Below, piece by piece: positions 56,475-64,000 of a DNA stretch of 64,000 nt. The stretch is taken from the NCBI RefSeq assembly GCF_001663155.1, contig NZ_CP015963.1, positions 186,001 to 250,000 of the forward strand. Reading direction: 5' to 3'. The first letter of the stretch is position 1; every line of letters starts with the position of its first letter. This DNA comes from Altererythrobacter ishigakiensis (GTDB taxonomy: Bacteria > Pseudomonadota > Alphaproteobacteria > Sphingomonadales > Sphingomonadaceae). The translations under genes were made by a program, and so were the position numbers. The notes beneath the pieces are model-generated. The model was given only the letters and a program-made list of their open reading frames with translations, made no database searches and was not told the DNA's origin.

Positions 56475-57443
56475 ATGTTCATGGATTTGATGAAACGCTT
56501 TGAACGCAAGCATGCGAGCCCTGCCGCCGCTCCTGAAGCGCTGCGCCCGGCACACAAGCCCAAACCACAGGACCTGAGTGCTTTCGAGGAAATTCTTGGC
56601 ATCAACCAGCGCAATGCCATCATTGCCAAATACAATCCGCGCATCGCGATCGAACGGGCACGTGACAAGGTCGCAGCGAAGGTGGCGCTGGAGGCCGCGG
56701 GGATCGCATGTACCGGGACAGTTGCGGTAATCGATGACTACCAGTCGATGATGGCGTTCAAGCCAGAGCGAGACATGCCTGATAGCTGGGCGATCAAGCC
56801 CGCCCGCGGCTCTCAGGGCGACGGGATCCTGCTGGCGCTGCGCCGAGAAGGGAATACGTGGTACAAGGGATCTGGCACGCCGATGACGCCTAATGACGTC
56901 ATCAACCACATCAACAAGATCATCGACGGCGGTTTTTCAGGCGACTCTGCGAGCGAAGACGCCGCGCTGATCGAACCCTTGATCCGCGCCGATCCGGCAA
57001 TCGCCCATCTGGTGCCTGAGGGGCTGCCAGATCTGCGCGTAATTTGCCTCCACAACACGCCGCTGATGGCCATGCTGCGCCTGCCAACCAATGAATCCGA
57101 TGGTAAGGCCAACCTGCACCAGCGCGCCATTGGCGCGGGCGTTTCTCTCGAAACCGGGCGAATAACGCGAGCGCTCGTGAAAGGCGAAGTCATCACACAT
57201 CACCCTGATACTGGCAAAAAACTGATCGGTTTTCAGGTCCCGCATTGGGATCGCGTGCTTGAGCTGGCCGGCAAGTGCGGACCTGCGATCGGGCTCGGCT
57301 ACTCGGGCTCAGACATCGTATTAGACGTCAATGACGGGCCGCTAATCATTGAAGTAAATGCCCACCCCGGCATCGAGATTCAGAACATAAACCAGGAAGG
57401 CCTGAAAGCGCGTATGCATGCCGCCGGCGAGGATTTCAAATGA
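56475..57443 (+). CDS. RimK-related ATP-grasp ligase
   Basis: 322 residues. It belongs to the alpha-L-glutamate-ligase-like group (TIGR02291 type). EEILGINQRNAIIAKYNPRI is the N-terminal domain, WAIKPARGSQGDGILLAL the glycine-rich nucleotide loop, LPDLRVICLHNTPLMAMLRL the central block, and IIEVNAHPGIEIQNINQEGL the catalytic E-x-N metal site. These enzymes form amide bonds between an acid and an amine with ATP. Substrate unknown. It starts 3 bases after the seven-helix gene stop, so it is coupled. Confidence 0.85.
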   Translation: MFMDLMKRFERKHASPAAAPEALRPAHKPKPQDLSAFEEILGINQRNAIIAKYNPRIAIERARDKVAAKVALEAAGIACTGTVAVIDDYQSMMAFKPERDMPDSWAIKPARGSQGDGILLALRREGNTWYKGSGTPMTPNDVINHINKIIDGGFSGDSASEDAALIEPLIRADPAIAHLVPEGLPDLRVICLHNTPLMAMLRLPTNESDGKANLHQRAIGAGVSLETGRITRALVKGEVITHHPDTGKKLIGFQVPHWDRVLELAGKCGPAIGLGYSGSDIVLDVNDGPLIIEVNAHPGIEIQNINQEGLKARMHAAGEDFK

Positions 57444-57449
57444 GTAGCG

Positions 57450-58643
57450 TTACTCCGCAACTTCGATGCGTATGTCACCAAGCCGCGTAGAACGGTAAGT
57501 CACGACATCACCCGGCTGAAGGAAATGTCCGCCTTCGAATTCGTTCTCTAAGAAGGCCTCGATGATTGTCGGTATCAGGCCCTCGCCACGCGCCCAGCCG
57601 CCCCCGAAAACCCAATTCGCGCCGCCTTCGATGATGTCACCGCGTGTGGGAGAAGTGAAGATGACCCCTTCCGCTGTACCCGACATCAACGTAATGCCCG
57701 CATCAATCTGCGATTGTGGCGTCATCTCGAAGTAATTCCCTTGATACAGGAAGCGCGCGGTACCCATCTCGCCAAACGCCTTTTCAGCCAGCTCACGAAA
57801 ATCGAGTGTCATCTCACCGCCGCGGGCATCCTGGCGTGGCTCTCCATTGACGAAAGTCATGAATCGCTCACTAGCAATGAAGCTCTTCCAATCGCGTGGA
57901 ATCACCAGGAATGCCCCTGAAGGATAGAAGTCCGCGCGGCTTTTGGAATCGCTGAAGCCGCTACCGGAATCGAGATTGTCCGGATCGACCATCCGTGTGA
58001 GCGTCGCGCGATCGGTAAAATCACCGCAAAGGAACACGCCCTTGGTCGCAGCATCAAAATCTTCAAGCGACGCGACAGGCCGATCAAAGCGCATGCACAG
58101 TTCGATCTCATAGTCGAGCAGCACATCATCACGCGCCTCAACCCTTGTCCGCGCCGGAGTGGCCATACCGAATTTGGGGAACATGAAGACCGCGCTGCTC
58201 GACGCCTCTTCGGCGTGCTCAGGGAAATTGGTGCCGGTCCCGATGTGCCGGTCACCGGCGGGTGCAGCCGGAAGCAGGTCGGACATCTGATAAACTGCCT
58301 GCAGACCGTCGAGCTCTGCAAGGGCAATCAATTGTTCGTCGGATAATAATGCCAACACCTCGAATGGATCTGCGCTCGAATTGCCTGTCGCTTGTGACAG
58401 GTTTACCGCGCGAATAGTGTCACCGGAAAAATCCGTCACCATTAGTGTCGCAGGCTGAGCGTTCGCCTCCATAGTCTGCGCTAAAGTGACCGCCTCATCC
58501 AAAGGGGCGATCTTCATTTCCAGTGGCGCGTCCTCGAAACTGGCCGGATTGAACCTGGGATCGGGTGACGTCGCCCATAGTGCCAGCAGTATCCCGCCCG
58601 CTAACAGGGTCAGTATTGCAGATGCCTTTGCCAGCTTTGCCAT
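57450..58643 (-). CDS. Membrane-anchored fumarylacetoacetate hydrolase-fold protein
   Basis: 397 residues from the ATG at 58643, placed so that AKLAKASAILTLLAGGILLA forms an N-terminal anchor or uncleaved signal. The remainder has the FAH fold: FPKFGMATPARTRVEARDDV with acid ligands, DYEIELCMRFDRPV with the E-x-E metal pattern, PRDWKSFIASERFM and a late GVIFTSPTRGDII and FLQPGDVVTYRS. FAH enzymes are normally cytosolic; an exported copy is unusual. It lies convergent to the ATP-grasp gene, 6 bases away. Substrate not known. Confidence 0.78.
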   Translation of the reverse strand: MAKLAKASAILTLLAGGILLALWATSPDPRFNPASFEDAPLEMKIAPLDEAVTLAQTMEANAQPATLMVTDFSGDTIRAVNLSQATGNSSADPFEVLALLSDEQLIALAELDGLQAVYQMSDLLPAAPAGDRHIGTGTNFPEHAEEASSSAVFMFPKFGMATPARTRVEARDDVLLDYEIELCMRFDRPVASLEDFDAATKGVFLCGDFTDRATLTRMVDPDNLDSGSGFSDSKSRADFYPSGAFLVIPRDWKSFIASERFMTFVNGEPRQDARGGEMTLDFRELAEKAFGEMGTARFLYQGNYFEMTPQSQIDAGITLMSGTAEGVIFTSPTRGDIIEGGANWVFGGGWARGEGLIPTIIEAFLENEFEGGHFLQPGDVVTYRSTRLGDIRIEVAE

Positions 58644-58692
58644 GCTTTGCCCTCCAACCGGTCTTGAGCCGAGCCTAACGTCATTCGCCGGC

Positions 58693-58730
58693 AAAGAAAA
58701 CGCCGCCCTGCCATTGGGGGCAGAGCGGCG
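58693..58730 (-). terminator. Intrinsic terminator of pstS
   Basis: CGCCGCCCTGCC (58701-58712) and GGCAGAGCGGCG (58719-58730) form a 12-base stem with one wobble. On the reverse strand TTTTCTTT follows. It begins 32 bases after the pstS stop and isolates pstS from the FAH-like gene. Confidence 0.85.
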
Positions 58731-58761
58731 CCACTTTTGAAGCAATCGGGAGGGAGAGGGA

Positions 58762-59805
58762 TTACTTCAGATCTTCGCCCGTCATCGGTGTGTATTCATT
58801 AACTGCAGCTTCGTTCTTGGCGCGCTCTGCATCCGGTGAAGGGACAAGGCCGATCTCGCTGAGCGAACCGCCCGGCCCCCAGCTCTTGGCCCACTCTTGC
58901 AAATACTGATCCAGACCCGGGATTGCATTGCGATGCGCTGCCTTCACATAAACGTATAGCGGACGTGCGCCCGGATATGAGAAGTTCGAGATGTTCTCAT
59001 AAGTCGGGTCGACGCCGTTCATCGGCAGGCCCTGCACCTTATCCGCGTTTTCTTCGAGATAGCTGAAGCCGAAGATACCGATCGAACGCGGGTTGTTCTC
59101 GATTTTCTGAACGATCAGATTGTCCTGCTCGCCCTGGTCGACATATTTGCCGTCAGCGCGCACCTCGGTGCAGACCTGATCATACTTGTCTTCGTCGCTC
59201 TCCTTCAGAGCTTCCATCTCTGGATTGCTCTTACAGCCAACTTCGAGAACGAGTTCCTTAAGCGCATCGCGCGTGCCAGAAGTGGACGGCGGGCCGTAGA
59301 CAAAAATCGGCTCGTTCGGCAGTGACGGATCAACGTCTGACCATGTTTCATTGGTCTGCTCGCCGCCATAGGGGCTTGCCGCCAGTGCTTCGTAAACGAT
59401 CTTTGGCGAAAGGTTCATCATGATGCCGCCTTGCGCCGAGGCAAAGGCAAGACCGTCCAGGCCGACCTGCAATTCAACGATGTCTGTGACGCCGTTTTCC
59501 TGACATGCTGCAAATTCGCTCGCCTTCATACGACGTGATGCATTGGCCATATCTGGTGTGCTGGGCCCAATGCCCGAGCAGAACAGGTTCATGCCGCCAC
59601 CAGTTCCGGTCGATTCAATCAGAGGCGAGTTGAATTCGGGGTTTGAGCGCGCAAAACTTTCCGCAACCAGCTTGGCGAACGGAAACACCGTTGAGGAGCC
59701 AACTGCGCGGATTGAATCGCGGGTTCCACCGCCGGCGCTTTCACCGCACGCAGCGAGCGCGAGGCTTGAAATTGCAAGAAGTCCAATAGTTTTAATGTGA
59801 CGCAT
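58762..59805 (-). CDS. pstS: Phosphate ABC transporter substrate-binding lipoprotein
   Basis: 347 residues. The signal KTIGLLAISSLALAAC ends in a LAAC lipobox (Cys20). IRAVGSSTVFPFAKLVAESF, IESTGTGGGMNLFCSG and YGPPSTSGTRDALKELVLEV contain the phosphate-contact Ser, Thr and Arg-Asp positions of PstS. It captures phosphate in the periplasm. pstC, pstA and pstB are not in the window. A Pho box upstream marks it as a phosphate-starvation gene. It ends at its own terminator. Confidence 0.94.
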   Translation of the reverse strand: MRHIKTIGLLAISSLALAACGESAGGGTRDSIRAVGSSTVFPFAKLVAESFARSNPEFNSPLIESTGTGGGMNLFCSGIGPSTPDMANASRRMKASEFAACQENGVTDIVELQVGLDGLAFASAQGGIMMNLSPKIVYEALAASPYGGEQTNETWSDVDPSLPNEPIFVYGPPSTSGTRDALKELVLEVGCKSNPEMEALKESDEDKYDQVCTEVRADGKYVDQGEQDNLIVQKIENNPRSIGIFGFSYLEENADKVQGLPMNGVDPTYENISNFSYPGARPLYVYVKAAHRNAIPGLDQYLQEWAKSWGPGGSLSEIGLVPSPDAERAKNEAAVNEYTPMTGEDLK

Positions 59806-59860
59806 TGAGGTAGTCCTTGATTTGATCCCTGGAGAATTGTCCTCTGCCTAAGGGAACTGC

Positions 59861-59878
59861 GTGACAGGAATATGACAG
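59861..59878 (-). promoter_or_regulatory. Pho box for pstS
   Basis: The reverse strand reads CTGTCATATTCCTGTCAC, two 7-base half-sites CTGTCAT and CTGTCAC 4 bases apart, 17 of 18 positions in line with the PhoB consensus. It lies 56 bases before the pstS ATG, in the position of the -35 element. Confidence 0.85.
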
Positions 59879-59887
59879 TTGTGAGTC

Positions 59888-59911
59888 GGTCATGAGCCTA
59901 TTCTCATGGCC
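59888..59911 (-). terminator. Hairpin at the 3' end of the porin gene
   Basis: GGTCATGAG (59888-59896) and GGCC-ATGAG on the other side (59903-59911) form a 9-base stem with one wobble, 12 bases past the porin stop. No T-run; may be a 3' stabiliser or weak terminator. Confidence 0.35.
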
Positions 59912-59922
59912 GTCTCGATTGA

Positions 59923-61311
59923 TCAGAAGTCGATCTGCGCGCGCACTCCGACGACATCTACGTTATAGTCCGTGTCGCCGGTTGCAGTCGGATGTACCGC
60001 ATTCGAATAGTCGAGCTTGCCATAGTTCGCGAGCAGCATGGTGTAGTCAGTCGGCTTCCAGACCAGCGAGAGGAAATAGCCGTCCTGTGTCCCGCCAACG
60101 ATCCCAGCGTCGCTCAAGTCGAGGCGATCATAGCGGGCGTTGAGCTGGACCGAGCCCATACCGCCTTCACCCACTGGATTGGCTGGCTTCGTACGGTCAA
60201 ACTTGCCGCCTTTGTAGCCACGTGTGTCGCCTTTGGTGAGGAAGTAGCCTACCTCTGCGTAGCCGCCAAAGAATGTCGGGTCGGCCGCGCCCATCGGCAA
60301 ATTCACATTCTGCCAATGCCCTTCAACCACGCCGTGGAACGGACCCGCAATGAATGCGCCTTCAAGTCCAAAACCGAACTCGCTGGTCGCGCCCAGATTG
60401 CCGGTGTTGACGAAGCGTTCCGAGGTAAAGTGGACCAACGGACGCTGGCGATAACGAACGGTCTCACCAGCTTCGAGGTCTGAATAATGCACTGAACCAC
60501 CAAAGTGTAGCTGAGCGTCGCCCGCCTTGGGGCTGAAAACAACGCGGCCATCCGCGCTCCAGTTCTTGTTGGAGAGGTCTTCCATATTGTCCGTGAAAAG
60601 ACCGGTCTGGATCAGAACATCGCCGCTGCTGAAAGTGGCCGCTGCACCTACACGACGCTCGAATCCGAACGCATCGGTGAATGCCGCACGTTCGATAAAG
60701 CTGGTGTGAAGCGAGCTGGTCAATTCTTCCAGTGACTGGAAATTGTTCATCTGGCCAACCGCGATTTCAGCATCGCCGGCTTCGTAAGAAATCAAGGCAT
60801 CCGTCACGGCAACGTCATTGCCCGCGAAATCGACTTCGAACTTGTAACCGAAACCGCCAGGCATATCGCCTGAAACGCCCAAACGTGCGCGGCGCGCTTC
60901 GCTGCCAAAACCGTCACTACGCCCTGTCGAAGATGGCACCGAGGTGAAACCAGCATCATATTGCAGGCGCCCACGCGGCTTGAAGCTCCAGCCCCCATCC
61001 GCTTTGATCTCCGGCGCGCCTTTGAAGGCGATGCTTGCGCCAGCGCCAGCTGCAGCAACTGCCGCAGTTGCTGTCTCGCTTGCGGTGGATGCAGCTTGCG
61101 ATGCTGCTGCGGCCTGCGTAACTGCGACGTCTGCCTTGGCTTCCGCCTCAGCCAGTTCCGCTTCGAGCGAGTCGATGCGTTCAGCCATTGCAGCCATCGT
61201 GGCGCGCATTTCAGCCAGTTCTGCAGCAAGTTCAGCGTTATCTTGCGCCAGAGCCGGCTGAGCAAACAACATTGCGCTGACAGAGGCGGCGAGAAGCAAA
61301 TTACGTTTCAT
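59923..61311 (-). CDS. Phosphate-type O/P porin
   Basis: 462 residues from the ATG at 61311. The signal MKRNLLLAASVSAMLFAQPA is followed by a helix rich in Ala and Glu (coiled coil, about 24-90) and a 16-strand barrel (FKPRGRLQYDAGFTSVPS, FGYKFEVDFAGNDVAVTD, RLDLSDAGIVGG, VVGVRAQIDF). The Porin_O_P family includes the phosphate-selective OprP and OprO; a Pho box upstream supports that role. It lies next to pstS on the same strand, so porin and binding protein look like one uptake unit with separate promoters. Confidence 0.88.
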   Translation of the reverse strand: MKRNLLLAASVSAMLFAQPALAQDNAELAAELAEMRATMAAMAERIDSLEAELAEAEAKADVAVTQAAAASQAASTASETATAAVAAAGAGASIAFKGAPEIKADGGWSFKPRGRLQYDAGFTSVPSSTGRSDGFGSEARRARLGVSGDMPGGFGYKFEVDFAGNDVAVTDALISYEAGDAEIAVGQMNNFQSLEELTSSLHTSFIERAAFTDAFGFERRVGAAATFSSGDVLIQTGLFTDNMEDLSNKNWSADGRVVFSPKAGDAQLHFGGSVHYSDLEAGETVRYRQRPLVHFTSERFVNTGNLGATSEFGFGLEGAFIAGPFHGVVEGHWQNVNLPMGAADPTFFGGYAEVGYFLTKGDTRGYKGGKFDRTKPANPVGEGGMGSVQLNARYDRLDLSDAGIVGGTQDGYFLSLVWKPTDYTMLLANYGKLDYSNAVHPTATGDTDYNVDVVGVRAQIDF

Positions 61312-61348
61312 TTTTGTGATAATCCCGTGATCGTTCTGCAACGCACCT

Positions 61349-61377
61349 ATGACGAGAAAATTACAGTTTTGAGACAG
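61349..61377 (-). promoter_or_regulatory. Pho box for the porin gene
   Basis: The reverse strand has CTGTCTC-AAAA-CTGTAAT (61360-61377) and a third part-site TCGTCAT (61349-61355), all in an 11-base rhythm. This is the PhoB repeat layout, about 50 bases before the start codon. Half-sites vary more than at pstS. Confidence 0.7.
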
Positions 61378-61447
61378 GGCAAAGCGCCGCATCTTCAGCG
61401 GACTTAAGGCTCGGAAATAAAGAGATAATAGTTTTTCACAGGGCGAG

Positions 61448-62698
61448 CTATCTTGAGCGCCAGGCGCGGTACTTTTTGGCCCGTCGCGCCGCACGCCATT
61501 GATCAGCAACAAGAGCAATTGTCGCTGAACCGCCGTCGCCTGGCGCCTTGCCCTTTGCCATTTTCTCAAGCTGCTGCTTGGTCAGCGCCATAGTGGCGAG
61601 GCCATTGAGAGTCGCGCTTTTGAATCCGGCCTGGGGAAGCGAAACTTCTGCGTTTGTACCTTCACGCCAATGCTTTGGCAGATTCGGATCGCTGGCCAGC
61701 GCACGCGCAATTCCCAGCAATTGCACCCCAAAACCCGCTTCATCTTTCGCCAGCGCTGCTTCAGCAACTTCCATCTTCGTGATGCCGCCGGTCACCATGA
61801 TCGGCATATCGGCAACCTTCGCGATCTGACGGGCGAAATCGATAAAGTAAGTTTCCCGCTCTCCAGTTGAGCCTTCCTGCGGATTTCCTTGCATGGCAGG
61901 GCTTTCATAGCTGCCGCCGGAAAGCTCGACGAAATCCAGCCCGTGACCATTGAGCCATTCAACCACCTGGCGTGCGTCTTCGAACTCAAAGCCGCCGCGT
62001 TGGAAGTCCGCCGAATTGAGCTTCAGGCCCACGCCGAAGCTGAGCTTCACACGCTGGCGCACCGCTTCGACAATCCGCAGCAAGAAGCGCGCGCGGTTTT
62101 CAAGGCTACCGCCCCACTCGTCATCGCGCTTGTTGGTCAGCGGCGACAAGAATTGACTGATCAGATAGCCGTGAGCGCCGTGGATTTGCACGCCGTCAAA
62201 GCCAGCCTCCTCCGCCATCTCCGCCGTATCAGCAAAGCGCGTGATGATTGCTTCGATTTCGTCTACTTCCAACCGGCGGACCGGTGCGAAGAGCGAGGAA
62301 AATTTGCCAAGATTGAGCTCCACACCCGAAGGCGACACTGCGGTTTCGCCCAGGCTCTTGTACAGCTGGCGACCGGGATGGCTGATCTGCAGCCAAAATT
62401 GCCCACCATAGGATTGGCCGATCTCCGCCCATTCCTTGAACGGCGCCAAATCAGTACCCTTTTGCAGCACAACACCGCCCGGGCCAGTCAGCGCAGACGG
62501 ATCGACCATGACATTGCCTGACAGCAGCATGCCCGCGCCACCAGCCGCCCACTGACGGTAAAGCGCCAACAGCTTCTCACTCGGATATTGCCCCGGCTGT
62601 ACCGCCATGTTCTCCTCCATCGCCGCCTTGCAGATGCGGTTTGGGAGCGTGCTGCCGTTGGGCAGCGTTAATGGCTGAAACAATGGGCTCTTGGTCAT
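61448..62698 (-). CDS. Old-yellow-enzyme family oxidoreductase
   Basis: 416 residues, FMN TIM barrel. LPNGSTLPNRICKAAMEENM, the WLQISHPGRQL active-site region, FDGVQIHGAHGYLISQFLSP with the ligand His pair, NKRDDEWGGSLENRARFLL and MPIMVTGGITKME for phosphate binding are intact. The family reduces activated alkenes with NAD(P)H. Natural substrate unknown. Its start lies 5 bases after the thioesterase stop, so the two are coupled. Confidence 0.92.
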   Translation of the reverse strand: MTKSPLFQPLTLPNGSTLPNRICKAAMEENMAVQPGQYPSEKLLALYRQWAAGGAGMLLSGNVMVDPSALTGPGGVVLQKGTDLAPFKEWAEIGQSYGGQFWLQISHPGRQLYKSLGETAVSPSGVELNLGKFSSLFAPVRRLEVDEIEAIITRFADTAEMAEEAGFDGVQIHGAHGYLISQFLSPLTNKRDDEWGGSLENRARFLLRIVEAVRQRVKLSFGVGLKLNSADFQRGGFEFEDARQVVEWLNGHGLDFVELSGGSYESPAMQGNPQEGSTGERETYFIDFARQIAKVADMPIMVTGGITKMEVAEAALAKDEAGFGVQLLGIARALASDPNLPKHWREGTNAEVSLPQAGFKSATLNGLATMALTKQQLEKMAKGKAPGDGGSATIALVADQWRAARRAKKYRAWRSR

Positions 62699-62703
62699 GT
62701 GGC

Positions 62704-63108
62704 TTAATCCCCCGATAGCTGAAAGGGCGCTATCACTTCTGGGCGTACGCGCACAAGCCGCTGGGTTTGCCGATCAAGCATCGCCCATGTGGTGCGGGCA
62801 GACACGATGACCTTGCCTGTTTCGTTTCTGAAGTCGACCCGACGGTCAGACTTGGCGCCCTTGGCTGCGCCATCGATCCAGGTTTCACCCGTCACGCTTT
62901 CGCCAGCAGCGATATTGCCGCGATAATCAATCTCGTGCCGGATCACGACCCAGAAGTATTTCGCATTGTCTTCCGATCTCGCTGCAGTATCCCAATGGGC
63001 CGTCGCGATATCCTGAACCCAGCCAACCCAAACCGTGTTGTTGACATGCCCGAGCTCATCAATGTGCTCGGGCAATGCCGTGAATGTTCGAGTGAAAAGA
63101 GAGGTCAA
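62704..63108 (-). CDS. Acyl-CoA thioesterase (hotdog fold)
   Basis: 134 residues. DELGHVNNTVWVGWVQD is the 4-hydroxybenzoyl-CoA thioesterase/YbgC motif with Asp17 and His21. A hotdog helix and DRRVDFRNETGKVIVSARTT strands follow. It hydrolyses an acyl-CoA thioester, substrate open. The start overlaps the end of the oligopeptidase B gene by four bases, and the OYE gene follows closely, so three genes are one transcript. Confidence 0.9.
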   Translation of the reverse strand: MTSLFTRTFTALPEHIDELGHVNNTVWVGWVQDIATAHWDTAARSEDNAKYFWVVIRHEIDYRGNIAAGESVTGETWIDGAAKGAKSDRRVDFRNETGKVIVSARTTWAMLDRQTQRLVRVRPEVIAPFQLSGD

Positions 63109-64000
63109 TCGGCCCCCTCAATGTCCGTCAGGCCCATCTGCCACAGGATAAAGGCGAATTCTTCCGCCACTTCATAGACCGAGTTCCAGCGACCTGATTT
63201 GCCGCCGTGCCCTGCGCCCATATTGGTTTTCAGCAGTAGCTCGTTGTCATCGGTTTTTAGGTCACGCAGCTTGGCAACCCATTTGGCCGGCTCCCAATAG
63301 GTGACGCGCGGATCGTTAAGGCCAGCTGTCACGAGGAGTGGCGGGTAGTCCTGTGCCGTCACCTGATCATACGGCGAATAGCTGAGAATGTAGGCAAAGG
63401 CTTCCTTGCTCTCGATAGGGTTGCCCCATTCCTGCCATTCCCCTGGGGTCAGCGGCAGGCTTTCATCAAGCATCGTGTTGAGCACATCGACGAAGGGTAC
63501 ATGGCTGACAACTGCGCCATATTGCTTGGGATCTTGATTGATGGCTGCGCCCATCAGTTCACCGCCGGCAGAACCGCCTGACGCCGTGACCTTGCCTTCG
63601 CTGGTATAGCCCAGCTCAATCAACCCGCGCCCCGCATCAACGAAATCGTTGAAGGTGTTGCGGCGCTCAAACATCTTGCCTTGCAGATACCAGCGACGAC
63701 CCAGATCATCCCCGCCACGAATATGCGCGATGGCATAGGCAAAACCGCGATCAACCAGGCTGAGGCGTGTGGTCGAGAAGCCCGGCGGAACGGCATAGCC
63801 GTAGGAGCCGTATGCATAGAGATGCAGCGGGCCGCCCATCTCTCTGTCTTTGCGCATCACAATGCTGACGGGGACCTTGGTGCCATCCCGCGCAGTGATT
63901 TCGACCCGCTCGGTCGTATAGAGTGAGGCGTCATAACCGCTCGGGATTTCCTGTTGCTTCAACAGCTCAAGCTCGCCCGATGCGAGATGATAGTCGTAAA
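63105..64000 (-). CDS. ptrB: Oligopeptidase B-type S9 peptidase, N-terminal part outside window
   Basis: Reading runs off the window at 64000, so only about 298 C-terminal residues are seen. Triad: Ser in TASGGSAGGELMG, Asp in TAGLNDPRVTYWEP, His in GAGHGGKSGRWNS. YGSYGYAVPPGFSTTRL and HIRGGDDLGRRWYLQGK match oligopeptidase B, which cuts after Lys or Arg in short peptides. The propeller half and start are not in view. Coupled to the thioesterase by a four-base overlap. Confidence 0.92.
   Translation of the reverse strand, partial: YDYHLASGELELLKQQEIPSGYDASLYTTERVEITARDGTKVPVSIVMRKDREMGGPLHLYAYGSYGYAVPPGFSTTRLSLVDRGFAYAIAHIRGGDDLGRRWYLQGKMFERRNTFNDFVDAGRGLIELGYTSEGKVTASGGSAGGELMGAAINQDPKQYGAVVSHVPFVDVLNTMLDESLPLTPGEWQEWGNPIESKEAFAYILSYSPYDQVTAQDYPPLLVTAGLNDPRVTYWEPAKWVAKLRDLKTDDNELLLKTNMGAGHGGKSGRWNSVYEVAEEFAFILWQMGLTDIEGAD

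Overview
The window reads as a chromosomal segment of an aerobic alphaproteobacterium of the order Sphingomonadales, most likely an Erythrobacter-like genus. This rests on gene content and protein flavour: an UrcA-family secreted protein, a sphingomonad-type TonB-dependent receptor, a class I NrdA without an obvious ATP-cone, leucine-degradation genes, a GntP permease and CtrA-like and GANTC motifs. No rRNA, tRNA, CRISPR array, insertion sequence or phage gene was found. Almost all the DNA is ordinary core chromosome with short intergenic gaps.

Layout. 1-5.6 kb: 3' part of argB, an orphan bufferin-type (DUF2282) precursor, a membrane-anchored nuclease-like protein, a sulfotransferase, a secreted DsrE-like protein and small lipoproteins. 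5.7-13.5 kb: the two class I ribonucleotide reductase genes, separated by a diguanylate cyclase and by a tight nrdA-led run that carries four small membrane or lipoprotein genes and a GntP permease. 13.5-17.3 kb: two paralogous secreted TonB-C-like proteins with the same leader hairpin, flanking a LysR regulator and an alpha/beta hydrolase. 17-25.3 kb: nadB with an ABC ATPase, a nitronate monooxygenase-like enzyme, an endonuclease III-like glycosylase, a YceI lipoprotein, guaA and an UrcA protein. 25.8-31.5 kb: acyl-CoA synthetase, serine dehydratase and gyrB. 31.5-38.2 kb: AI-2E permease, two M50-like membrane metalloproteases around a TetR regulator and a PlsC-type acyltransferase, then mccB-ivd. 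38.3-49.6 kb: a two-gene Opu/Egt-type importer with a fused permease and binding protein, midA-like and lgt, a second acyl-CoA synthetase, glnD and a TonB-dependent receptor. 49.7-54.2 kb: YggS, a ThiE-like protein and ftsK. 54.4-57.4 kb: a beta-barrel / seven-helix membrane protein / RimK-like ATP-grasp operon. 57.4-64 kb: a membrane-anchored FAH-fold protein, pstS and a phosphate-type porin each preceded by a Pho box, an OYE-family flavoenzyme, a thioesterase and the 3' part of an oligopeptidase B gene.

How the genes work together. Phosphate uptake (porin plus PstS) appears to be one PhoB-controlled unit. The leucine-breakdown pair mccB-ivd is translationally coupled, but the biotin-carboxylase subunit is not in the window. 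The reductase genes carry candidate NrdR and CcrM sites upstream of nrdA. The most promising little-described system is the 54.4-57.4 kb envelope operon. It has the ATP-grasp and seven-helix partners of a known but uncharacterised amidoligase-type gene set, with an outer-membrane barrel in place of the usual inactive transglutaminase and retropepsin parts. The orphan bufferin precursor and the leader hairpins that overlap ribosome binding sites are also worth checking.
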